From: Paramecium tetraurelia
Lineage: Eukaryota > Ciliophora > Oligohymenophorea > Peniculida > Parameciidae
Assembly (NCBI RefSeq): GCF_000165425.1
Contig: NW_001798971.1
Location: 136,151 to 200,150 of the forward strand
Direction: 5' to 3'
DNA length: 64,000 nt
Position 1 is the stretch's first letter. Every line of letters begins with the position of its first letter. The notes under the pieces are model-generated. The model searched no databases and was not told where the DNA came from. It saw only the letters and a list, made by a program, of their open reading frames with translations. Positions 21,697-32,700 of the stretch are shown in pieces. Made by a program: the position numbers and the translations under genes.

Positions 21697-22629
21697 TCAA
21701 TTTTTTCTTTTTATTTGAATCCCATTTATTTCCTGTGATTATTTGCTAATCTTCCCTAAATATTATATTTCCTGTTATAAAATTGGTTCCGAACTTTTCC
21801 ATCTCTCTATCTCTTTTTAACACGCATTTACTTCGTTTAACTGAATATAAGTGTCCTCCATCTTTTCAATTAGCATTTTCAATAAATCATTATCAATTAC
21901 TATCTTCGACAAATTCTTTTCACTCAAATCAATATCACACTCCTTGTTAAAGAATTACTAGTAGCAATAACGAAAGGATTGTTCCAAATGACTCAAACTC
22001 AATTTCTCACATCCATTTTCATTTTACAACAAAATAGCATTCCCTATTTTAAAATGTACAGCACTAAGTTCCTTATAATTAAACGAGTTTTTCAAAATGT
22101 CCAAGGCCGCATAAAAATTTAGTAATCCGTCCTTGTAATCTTCTCTCCAAGTCTAGAGGTCTCCTATGCGTATCAAAATCAAACTCATTTCTAACTCAGT
22201 CTCATTTATTTTCGATCTAATTTCTATCATAATCTAAAAAGGCTTACGTTGCAACTATTCCTATAATTTATACATCTCTATATTTTGCTTATCAAGTCTG
22301 TTTCGAATGATTGTCTTTGCTGCTTCCAAGTTCTCAAAGGCCAATTATGTATTCTTTAATTCCCTATCATTTCTTGAAATTTCCACGCAATTCAATGAAT
22401 TCTCTACAGAATCTTATGATTATTCCAATATTTAAACTAAAATGCTTCCATATTCAAAATAAAATTATGCCATATTATTATCCAATTAATCTTGATAATA
22501 TTGCGCCGCCTTTTCAATTAATTTAACCATTTTATCTTCCAACTCCTTCAAATCAATGCTTTCATTTTTCAAGGATCTAATCCCATCTAACTCCTTAATT
22601 AAAGACTTTTCCTTTTTCTTTGATTTCAT
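21697..22629 (-). CDS. NASP/Hif1-like histone chaperone (SHNi-TPR)
   Basis: The intronless frame encodes about 310 residues. The N-terminal helices EKAAQYYQDQL...AQFYFEYGSILVQILEQS and then QLAFENLEAAKTIIRNRLD match NASP/N1N2/Hif1 proteins, where an interrupted TPR is followed by AWENLE.AK. Two further TPR-like units follow: EMSLILIRIGDLQTWREDYK and LLNFYAALDILKNSFNYKEL; KIGNAILLQNENGCEKLSLS precedes LEQSFRYCYQ. NASP-family proteins bind histones H3-H4 or H1 and feed nucleosome assembly. The long acidic insertion typical of vertebrate NASP is short here. The family call is by pattern and is moderately sure. Confidence 0.7.
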
Positions 22630-23839
22630 TATTTTATAAATTAAATATAAAATTAAGCACTATTATTAACAAGAAAGTATAATAAATAAATTATATAATA
22701 ATATAATTTATAATATTAATGACAAGTAAATATTATAAAGTTCTCCAGTTAGCCTTTTATCTAATTTCCAATAAGAGACCAAGCTTATCTTCCTACAGAT
22801 ATGCCAATTTGATAGGCTGAAAGAATATAGATTTTCAAGGAAAAAAAGTAATAATTAATATTAGAGGGTTAATATAAAATTTGGAAATTCTCTGATGGAT
22901 GACACAAATATTACTTGACTTAATTCCATAAACTTAAATAGAACTTTATGATAAATCTTTGAAGGATTAAGTAGTTAAAAATCAGTATAACCTAAGTTAT
23001 CATTAATTAATAAGTTATAAATATATATATGGGAAATAAGTAAAGGAAATTAAATAATAAACATTTTATCGCTCTACTAAGATTTTTCAACAATAATAAT
23101 TAATACAATTGAATGGAAATATTATGTCATGAAATAAAGTTGTGAAAATAAAGCTATTTTTCTTAAGATCTAAGTCTGCTTTGGAACATCATTATTAATT
23201 TTTTCAATTATTAAGAATCAATAAATATTTATATTTTAACTAATAAAAATATTCTTAAAAATATTCAAATGTTAAATTGGATAATGTTAACAAAATTTAA
23301 AATTCTTTAGTTGTTAAATTTTTATTTAAAGTAATGAGTAAGCTATTAAATTGAATAAATTATAATATATACTTTTTTTTCAATTTTCCTTGGACTTGCT
23401 TTGGTATTGCAATTAAAGTTTAGACTAATTTCTTGAAATTGCATCTTCAAGAAAGACAATTCTGTAATTTACATTTATTGCGTTTGAATTAATTAATTAT
23501 ATATTTGTATCAAAATTGATTAACATAATATTTATTAAAGAGAAACATAATTTTAATGACCATATAAAATTTATCATTAATATTTATATATAATTTTTTA
23601 ATTCATTTGAGCAATTTTTTCGCTTTAACAATTAAATTATCAATTATGTAGGGTTTTACGTAAGATTTCTCCGAAAATATCACTAAAATAAATTTTCCAG
23701 AAGGGAAATGAGAGGACACCTAAGTTAAAAATTACATGAATAGAAAACTTCAGTGATTGAAATTCTTTAAAATTCACCTCTGCCTCTCAGAAGTATTTGT
23801 GTTTATCCCTTAAATATTGGTTTCCCTTTAATATTGGCA
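22630..23839. other. Gene-poor AT-rich interval
   Basis: About 1.2 kb. A plus-strand ORF starts at about 22718 (MTSKYYKVLQLAFYLISNKR) and stops after 33 codons; an overlapping frame continues with DRLKEYRFSRKKSNNQYQ. No intron of usual size connects them, so this is noted only as a possible broken small gene. The rest is low-complexity A/T with no supported feature. Confidence 0.35.
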
Positions 23840-24323
23840 TCAACTTCTTTTGGAAATTTCTCCGATGTGTATCTGAGTTGTAAGGGAATTTTACATTCTT
23901 AAATAAACAGGACAGTCTTCATCCTCTAAAACTTCTCCATTCATACCTCTCAAACTAACAGACAAATTGAACATCCTCTCTCGATAGATCTCCTTGATCT
24001 CTTCTTCTAAATTCAAGTAGGATATGAAATGCTTATGACCCAATTGACTCAAAATAAATTGATGTTGGCTAATTAGAATAAATCTGATACTTCTGTCTAT
24101 GTATAGTGATTCTGGATTGCAATCCCTACTTGGGGACAATTTTAGTAGGTAAATTTTCGATGCACTTTTTCAAAGAGTCCAATCCTATTGACAAATTGTG
24201 CTGGATGAGACTTTAAGTTTGCAACATATCTCTCAGCATTTTGAGATTTAGGTCCTTTTATTTTTCTAAGAACTCTTCCAATTCCTACATAATAAGTTTT
24301 AAAATTATCTAATTATGATTCAT
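23840..24323 (-). CDS. Small hypothetical protein
   Basis: ATG 24323 starts MNHNQIILKLIMQELEEFLE, followed by KQKDLNLKMLRDMLQ and LSIGLDSLKK. The chain continues in another frame as RDCNPESLYIDRSIRFIL, KHFISYLNLEEEIKEIYRER and GEVLEDEDCPVYLRM to TGA 23840. A 37-nt GTG...AAG intron would connect the two parts; this is longer than usual, so a frameshift cannot be excluded. All three minus frames are open in part of this interval. No family recognised. Confidence 0.4.
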
Positions 24324-24501
24324 TCATAAATTTGAAACATTTGAAATGTATGCTTAGAATAAGGGTAATTTATTTAAATTACAATATTATTCTTTTGGAA
24401 TTGAAAGTAGTTTCCGTTTCATTAACCTCATAGTCGAAAGAAGGCAACAGTTTAATACATTCAATCAAAATATTATATAAGAATAATCATTTCCCATAAC
24501 C

Positions 24502-27061
24502 TCAATGTTACTAGCCTGGCTTCTAATAATAGCTTTGCACATAATTGGATTGAGTTGCAGTTGGTTGAGCAAGGATACTGATCATTTTTCCCTCGCCCAT
24601 TTCCTGATGTTGAGATTTGTAGGCAATGATTGATTAATTAGTTTTTTTCACTTGCTGAATGATATAGGGATTCTAAATCATGGGGATAACCTCATTAAGC
24701 ATGAGAGCATTTCTATTTGCAGCATGCATATCTAAGATAGAATTAATGTGATACTCATTTCTTAATCATTTAACCCTGAATCATCATACAACATGGGGAT
24801 CTATTTCTTTTTCAGCAGATCCCTAGCCTCCTGACATCCCATTTGAGCAGATCTCTAATATCTTTGTATTGCATAATTGACATCCTTTTTAACGTATTTC
24901 CCAGCCTCATACATCAATCCCAAATGGAAATCAGCCTTGGCATTCCCTAATTTCGAAGCCTCTTCATAAGCATTGAAAGCCTTGGCAAAATCTATACTGA
25001 CTCCTTCATATCCCTATTCATAAATGAGACCCATGTTAATTAATGCTTCTGAATCCTTCAATTCAGCAGCCTCCCTGTAAAATTTAAGAGCCTCTCTTTA
25101 ATTCTGTGGTACACCAAATCCACTATGGTAACAATCTCCTAATTTTGTCATGCAACTAGAATTCTTTAGTTGTGCTCCTTTAAAATAATAATGGATAGCA
25201 TTTTGAGCATCCTTTTACACTCCAAACCCACACTCATAGAGATGTCCTAAATAGAAATAGACTTCTGTGATTTCTGGGTTTTGAATCATGATCTGAATCA
25301 AGTATTAATGAGCAAATAAATAATCTTCCTACCTTCCTGAATTGCTGCAATCTTTCATCACAAAATGCATGTATTACAGTCTGCAAGCAACATCCCCCTT
25401 CAATGCCCCTTCTTTATAATAGCTTTTTGCCTACTCTAAATTGACTCCAACTCCTTAACCAAATTCATGACATTATGCCAACCAATAGAGCGAATTGGCA
25501 TAACCAAGTTCTTTGGCCATTTCGAAGTATTTGATAGCTTTACGATAGTTATTTCCAACTACTATTTCTTAATAATCTGGATGGTTGTAATAAAATAATC
25601 CTAGTGCATTAATAGCTCTAGGATATCTGACTTTCTTTCCCTAAGAATAGTAGAACTAGGCTGAATCTAGACTGGGATCTTGTATATCTAACAAACTTAA
25701 GATTAATAATATGTACATTATTCCCCATCTTCGCTTTTGAGTCCATTCTCAAATATCTCTCCCAAATCTACCAGTGCATCCAAATGTCCCTATTCACTTG
25801 CCTACTAAAAGAATACAACAGCCTCTGACTTTTACTCATCCTTTGTCTATAATTTCCCTTGAGATAGCATCTATCCATCAATCAATTCATCTAATAGCAA
25901 ACGACCGATTCTATACAAACCTTCTGCATTTTTTGCTGCGGCACTCTTCTCCCAATAAGTATATGCTTTGTTTAAATCTTTGGGGAAGAATTTGCCTTCA
26001 GAAAATATTTAGGCTATAACATTTTGCGCATTAACGTCTTAGTTTACTTCTGCCAATTCATAGTATAAATTTAGAGCCTCAGTGATATTCTAAGGTTTCC
26101 CAATACCGTAGAGCATCTCATGTGCAGTTCTCAATCTATCATCCGAAACAGGTTAATCTCTATAGACTTGAACTTCTTTAACCTTCTCAACATATTCAAC
26201 CACTTTCTTCTCAACAGGTTTATCCACATATACTATCTTTTCAATAGGCTTATCAACATAAACGATTTTATCAACTGGTTTATCCACATATACTATTTTA
26301 TCAACAGGTTTCTCGATTATCTTAGTTTCTCCTGCTGCACTAGGAAAATAATCATTTAATTGCTTAATTAGGAATGATCTAAAATCGTCATAATTAAGAC
26401 TGGTTTTAACTACAACAATATCAACATTATTATTTTCTAAATTAGGCAACGCTGCCCATTAAATAAAGTCAAACTCTATTTTTCTAAATTCGTTTTCAAA
26501 ATTTTTTAAGGCTTCTCCCTTTCCACAACAACCCGAATTTGCTAATCTACCAAGACTAACACTAATTGAATTCATATTATCTTGAGTTGATTTGGCCAAA
26601 GTTTAATAGTATTCATTTAACTTAATTTTAACTTTAGACTTGTCCTAATCGATATTCAAAATCAATTTTTATTAATCCAAGAAGGGCTTGCTGAATCTTT
26701 ATCTAGCTTCTTATGGTATTTTTTGGTTATCCACAATTTGGTTTGCTATTCTCTCTATAAAAATTTAAATAAATCAGTTACTAAATGGTTGCTCAGTTGC
26801 CCATCCCTTAATTTTCTACCATAAAGCCACAGCCACTTAATCGTTTTTCCCTTAATCTTGTTTTTACTTCATCTGTTTTTCTTATTCAACCTAAAAATGG
26901 GAATATCAACAATAGGGTACTTCAATATCTTTGACAGCACTCCTCAAACGTTCCATAATAATCTATTCTAACTATGTTATGACATGTTCCTTTTTTCCTT
27001 GATCATTTTTATCTTTACTCCCACTAGATGGTCGAGCATTAGAGTGAGTTGATCGATCCAT
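24502..27061 (-). CDS. Sel1-repeat protein with decapeptide repeats
   Basis: The N-terminal third is helical. A block of KPVDKIVYVD-type repeats follows, and then a long series of Sel1-like TPR units with the pattern A...G...A...LG..Y..G: SEQGHLDALVDLGEIFENG, KELGYANSLYWLAQCHEFGQ, EVYFYLGHLYECGFGV, SSCMTKLGDCYHSGFGVPQN, DSEALINMGLIYEQGYEG and NAKADFHLGLMYEAGKYV. Introns of 30, 27, 29 and 23 nt (GTA...TAG) restore the frame. Sel1 proteins act as adaptors or scaffolds, for example in ER quality control and signalling; no enzyme domain is visible. The repeat block is reminiscent of the valine/lysine-rich repeats of alveolate cytoskeletal proteins, but that is only a compositional likeness. About 820 residues. 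Confidence 0.8.
26192..26311 (-). repeat. 30-bp tandem coding repeats (KPVDKIVYVD)
   Basis: Within the Sel1-repeat gene, three near-identical 30-bp units plus a diverged fourth encode KPVDKIVYVD, KPVDKIVYVD, KPIEKIVYVD and KPVEKKVVEY. The DNA units are almost the same (each contains TATCCACATATACTAT or a close variant), suggesting recent duplication or ongoing homogenisation. Confidence 0.85.
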
Positions 27062-27134
27062 TTTATTAAATTAATTTGAATTGAGAAATACTTGTGAAAT
27101 ATATATATACTGATTTTCGTTAATTTCAATCATA

Positions 27135-28056
27135 TCATTCAGTCTATGTTCCTTAACCTCCTTCACCTGATTGACCTCCTTCTCCCTATTGACCTCCTTC
27201 TCCTTATTGCCCTCCTTCCTATTATTCTTTTTACTCTTCCTGTTTTTGCTCCTTATTTACTTAATACATTATTACTTGTTTCTCTTGCTCTTAAATTATT
27301 GACTGACCACCCAAATAAGTTCTATCGAAATCTTCAGGAGCCAATCTAGTGGCTGCCATCAGTTTCTCTTTTACAGCCTACTCTCTTTATTGTGTTGCCT
27401 GCAGTTTTTCGACTAATTTCAATTCCAACGCTTCTAATTGCTTTATTGAGTATTCATGTTTTTCATTTTCCATAATTATCTTTTGTCTCTCTCTCTCCTA
27501 CTCCAATCGCACCTTCTATTATTTCTCATATAGTTTTTCTTGGATCATCGCTTAAGACAGTTTCTCCTCCTCCTTCTTCAATGTCGCTCTCAACCTGAGA
27601 TTTTGGGCAATTTTAATTTGCTCTTCATTTGTTTTCATTAATTCGAATTTAATGGAGTTTTTCATTAATTAAGCGTCTTAATGCTTCATCTCTCTTACCT
27701 CTTATTTCATCTTTTTGAGATGCATCCTTTCATATTAAGTTTACTAGTATTTAGTTGGATCAATCATAGATAGTTGATGTTATTTCTGTTCTTTCTATTT
27801 TATTTATTACACCTGAAATAATTACTTTCATCTTCTATGCAAGTCGTGAAGCATACACATCAAGTGCCAATTGTTCTGCCATTTCCACTTTTTTTGACAG
27901 TTTCTCATTTTCCTTCTTTAATTATTTGATTCTATTCTCAACAGTCTAAGACTCCAACTCCAATTATTTTTATCTCCTTTTGGCTTCATTTAAACTGAAA
28001 TCTTCAGATGTTCTAACTGATTACACAGACGAACTTTAATGTAATTTTGGCAACAT
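27135..28056 (-). CDS. Coiled-coil protein with Gly-Glu-rich tail
   Basis: After one 31-nt GTA...TAG intron the frame encodes about 295 residues. Almost the whole chain is charged helix (RIKQLKKENEKLSKKVEMA, LKKEEEKLSQAMIQEKLYEK, QERERQKIIMENEKHEY), typical of long coiled coils. The C-terminus carries the short repeat GEGGQ several times before TGA 27135. No known family is evident. It lies 73 bp upstream of the Sel1-repeat gene on the same strand. A cytoskeletal or basal-body role is a guess. Confidence 0.7.
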
Positions 28057-29231
28057 CTTATAATAATAATTTATATAATAAATTCATACAAACATTTCAC
28101 AACACCAATATGACTAAACCATTACTCTCACACACACCCATTCACATATTATACATCAATTTGAAGCCTTAGTTATTGTTACTTTGTATTATTTGTCTCC
28201 TATTCTCTCTATTTGATTAAATAAATAGTTTAATTGCATTCGAATGCTCATTCATCATTCTCTCTAATAGGGTGTGTAAATATTAGCAATTTATATCTGG
28301 TTTTGTACTAAAAATATAAATTTATATTTCATATTCGTTTTTCATGCTTTACTTCCGAAATGAATTTTAATTTCATCACCTAATTTATATATATGCTAAA
28401 TCTTCTTGAAAAACATAAGAAAAGCTTTATTTTTTGTACTAGATTTATGTCAAAATCTATTTGATTATTAAAATCTGCATTTTTTTTATTTCTATTACTG
28501 GTGATACTAATAATATTGTTTAAATAATATATCTTGAACCAGGTTCAGTTAGATTCAATCTTTATCGACCAATTCTATTGATTTATTTACTTATTTTAGT
28601 GAGAAGCAAATTCAAACGGCAGATATCATTTTTTTTATTATTCTGCCCTTACTTTAATAGGATGTAATCAACTTTATAGTTTAGTGGGATTGTGATTCAA
28701 TTCATAATACTTTTGGATAATAATAAAATTTCAACAATCTGAATAAAAAAATTATATATGATAACATAAGCGGAGGAGTGATAGCTTATGAAATTGTTTA
28801 AATAAAGTTGTTCCACTCCTTTTAGAAACTAACTTTTTAAATTAACCTTAAATCTAGCTTTATCTCTCCAAAAGGCAGCTCATTCAAAAATTCATAGATG
28901 AACAGATTAATTCTCCATCAATTTCAGTTTATACTATATTTAGTTAAGCTTAACAATTTCGATATTTAATCTATGTTTATTGACCTTACTAATTTAATAA
29001 TAGAATTTACCTAAGTTTCATCAGAAATTTATAAGATTCTAATTTTAGTTTAATGAAGTGAATGATACTGAGATTTAAGAAGTGAAGATTTATTATTAAT
29101 ATATATATGTAGATTTATAAATTAATACAATTGAAAAGATTATGGTTTATAAATATAAATTATTAAACTAAAAATATCGATCTTAGGCAAGACTTACCTT
29201 GAAAACATACATATATAGAAAGTGAATATCA
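28057..29231. other. Gene-poor AT-rich interval
   Basis: About 1.2 kb without a supported gene. A CA-rich stretch lies near 28110-28150. An imperfect inverted repeat (GGAGTG ... CACTCC, about 28775-28820) could form a small hairpin. Nothing further recognised. Confidence 0.4.
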
Positions 29232-29702
29232 TCAAAATCGAAAACTAGTGGCGAAAGTTTTTGGATGAGTTTTTTTCATCGTTGTGTCGACTGAGAACCC
29301 TCGAACTCTTTTTTAGCTCACTGAATCGATCCTCCTCCAGGAATCAAAATTGAGTTCTTGACTCTGCTTGACATATCTCATATCCAGTTCGTGCTTTATG
29401 AGGGAGATTTCTTATTTAAAATAGTCGTTTTTTGCTCTCTGCCATTTGGATGTTAGTCCCATGTACATGGTGGCATCACATTCTGCATTGTCTCTTATTT
29501 TCCTGGTTTAAGTTATGTGCTCTTGGATAAAAGATTTGAATTATTCTTTCTGTTTTTCTCTGAGTTTATTTAGTGACTGGTCTCCAAAGACTAAAGTTGT
29601 TTTATTGAGTTTGGCTTTTGGGCTTTCCTTAACGAACTATTCGCAGTATTATTTGAATGAGATGTTGGGGTGCTTAGGTAATTGATTTTACTTATTAATC
29701 AT
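29232..29702 (-). CDS. Hypothetical helical protein
   Basis: A 156-codon intronless frame starts MINKQNQLPKHPNISFKQYC and includes LNKLREKQKEQFKSFIQEHI and WQRAKNDYFKQEISLIKHEL. It is charged and helical, with a basic tail (KKTHPKTFATSFRF). No domain recognised. Its start codon is separated by only 20 bp from the ATG of the divergent PAS gene at 29723, so the two must share a promoter region or overlap in their 5' leaders. Confidence 0.7.
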
Positions 29703-29722
29703 ATTTAATTTTATATCGAAAA

Positions 29723-32700
29723 ATGATTATGAATAATCGACGAGTGTTTTATGATGAGTCCATTTGGGAACGGTTTGAGAACAGGATAAAAACCTGGACT
29801 TATGGACTCACCCACGAATTGTTGCAGAATTAGGTTTGCAGTCCATTCTTGTTCAAGTTCCTAATATTGATTGAGCTCATCTAACTTGTATTTTTTGAAT
29901 TGACACATTATATAGCTGTATTATTCGATTCATCCCAACTTAGATTTTCTATTCAAAACGGTGTGGTTGGAGTACTTCCGTAATGCATTGCAATACTTCT
30001 AAGTGAATTACATCATATTCAACGGTGGAGTGAATGTGCTGTTAATAGTAATGTACATTGTAAGTTTGATTTGTGTATTATTTATAGTCCTTTGGAGTTC
30101 AGATTCTCATGTTGTTCCTGTTGATCATAATTACATTCAAACTGACATCAAATAAGAGGAAGCCAAGCACCTTTCTTACATACTGTCTAAAAATATTTTC
30201 CTTGTATGGCTTGCTTTTGAATACCATTTTGACAATCCCCATATTCAATTCCTTCATCGGCACCATTTATTGCAACTCCGACGCTCCCTTTTCCGATGGT
30301 TTAGAATGTTACGCTGGTCTCCACTTTTTGCATATATCATTGGCTGTACAATAATAACTCATTTTAGATAATCGGCTTAATCTTATTTCTAATCAATGTA
30401 CTCTATTTCGGATTGCTTTATGCTGAACTCAATCCAAGTTCCCCAATCCCCTTTGCATCTCCCCAGTCCAAAAATCCATTGGTTAGATAGTTGATCAAAA
30501 TCATTCTTCCTCTCTACGTGACTCTGGATTTCAATGGCGAAATCGCAGAAGTCTACATATCTCTTTTGGCAGCATTTTATCTACTCCTGCTGGTCCAAAG
30601 ATATCGATCTCCACCCTATTACAATAAGAGTGTATATGGATTCATCGTAGTGCAGGAAGTATTACTCTTCTGGGCAAGTTTGGTAGGCGTCATAACTGCA
30701 TTTCTGGATTTAGGTGCTGTTGATGATATTGGATTGTTTTACATGATTTTGGGAATGCCATTGCTTTCCTTAGTCTATTTCCAATTATTGACTTTTAGAC
30801 AATAACAGCTATTAAAAACCCCCATTAAATCATTCAAAAAGGAGACAGACATCGAAATCTATATAAATCATCTCATGGATTTAATTGAAAATCGTGAAAT
30901 TCTTCAATCCAGAATTGTGTTGGAAGGTGTATTAAAGTTGCATCTAAAAAATTGTGGAAAGCCCAGTGAAAACTGTGTTTGTCAGTAATTGGTAGCAGAC
31001 AACTTGAAGGATGAAGAAACACCCCAAAAATTGAAGAGATGGTATCAACTAATAAAGAGTATTATATCTGATGCTCTGGATAGGTATCCAAAATGTCCAA
31101 GATTGCATCTGTTGAATTCATACATACATCATGAGAAATTGAAGAATAAATTCAAAGCCTTATTTGAATTGATGATCACTGAAGAAAACAAACCGAATTT
31201 ACAGGAAGAATTTAGTATTTATAGATATAAGAATCTGATTGAAGAGGAAATGATCGAGAATGATATGAGAACATCTGAAAATAAAGGAGTAGATGTCAAT
31301 ATCATTGTAGTATTCTAAAATAAATTTGTCAATTTCCTCGGTAGTATAGAAAAAAGTGTTACTTTACATATGGAATTTTGGAGAGAACTACTTGAAGAAA
31401 ACCCAGACATTTAGAAATTGTAATCACTTGGATCTAAAATTACAAACACTGTTGAATCTACAAGTGATTTCTACAAAAAACTGTAAGAGATGAATCAGAA
31501 TCATATCAAATGTCTGTAAGTATACGGCAACTTTTTGAAGGATATTGTTAATGACGATGTGGAAGGATAAAGGATCTTGGAGAAAGCTGAATATATACAA
31601 AAGAGCACTGCTGTCAATAAGTTAGGATTAGATTAAGAAAGATAGAAGTATGGTGAAAATGCCAATACTTGTATTATCACTTGTTCAGGCAATTATAATA
31701 ATATAGGTGTGGTTACTAATGTTAACAACGAAATAACTAGAATCCTAGGGTTCTCTAAGTCAGACATAATTGGATAGAATGTAAATAGAATCATGCCAAA
31801 AGTATATGCTGATCAACACGATCAATTCATGAAGAACTATTTAGAAACCAGTGATTCCAAAGTGATTGGATAGGAAAGAATACTATTAGCTCAAAATAAG
31901 AACAATTATTTGGTGCCATGCACTCTCATGATTAAAGTCTTGCCTAATTTGGATGAAGGAATTTAGATAGTGGGATTCTTGAAAGACATAGAACCTGGAA
32001 GTTCATATTTAAGAAGTGAATAAGAAATCGATTAGGAGTGGCATTTCATAATCATCAATGTTAATAGTCAAGCCATCTTGGGAATTACTTAATCCTGTTA
32101 TACCAGATATGGTATTCCAGCATCTTTGGTCTATGGTAATTCAACGAATACTAATGAATTCACTATTGATGCCATTGCTCCTGAATTAGTGGATAGTAAA
32201 AATTAGGATGATCTCAAATCTCAAGGCTTGGTTACTACTATTGATACTTCTTAACTCCAACAAAACTTCCTGTTGGGACGAGGAGAAAGTGATGATGAGA
32301 TGTCACTGGAAGAGGAAGAAAACATATACGAACCTCCATAATAAGCTTCATAGATGTAATCTAAGATTGGAGATTCAAATTTAGGTTAAATGCTCAATTA
32401 GAATCATTAATATAAAGAAACTGCCGTTGATTTATCGCAATAATAAGTCTAGAATTCAAAAATAGAGGAGGCCAAAAGTAAGAAGTTGCAGAAGTAGCAA
32501 AGATATAAAAAATATAAGATTAAAGCTTTTGTTTAAGATGAGACAGAATTTGGCGATTAAAAAATATAGATCATCAGATTTTATGAAGTTGATGAGAATG
32601 AGGAAATTAAATAATAAAGATCGATGGAACCAGCAGCTGAAGAAGCACAATAGAATTAGATGAAAACTGTTATGAAGGATGAATAATAAGTCTAAGAAGA

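Noticed and set aside
28775-28820. GGAGTG...CACTCC inverted repeat as a regulatory hairpin or RNA
   Set aside because: Stem is only about 6 bp with a long AT-rich loop; likely by chance.
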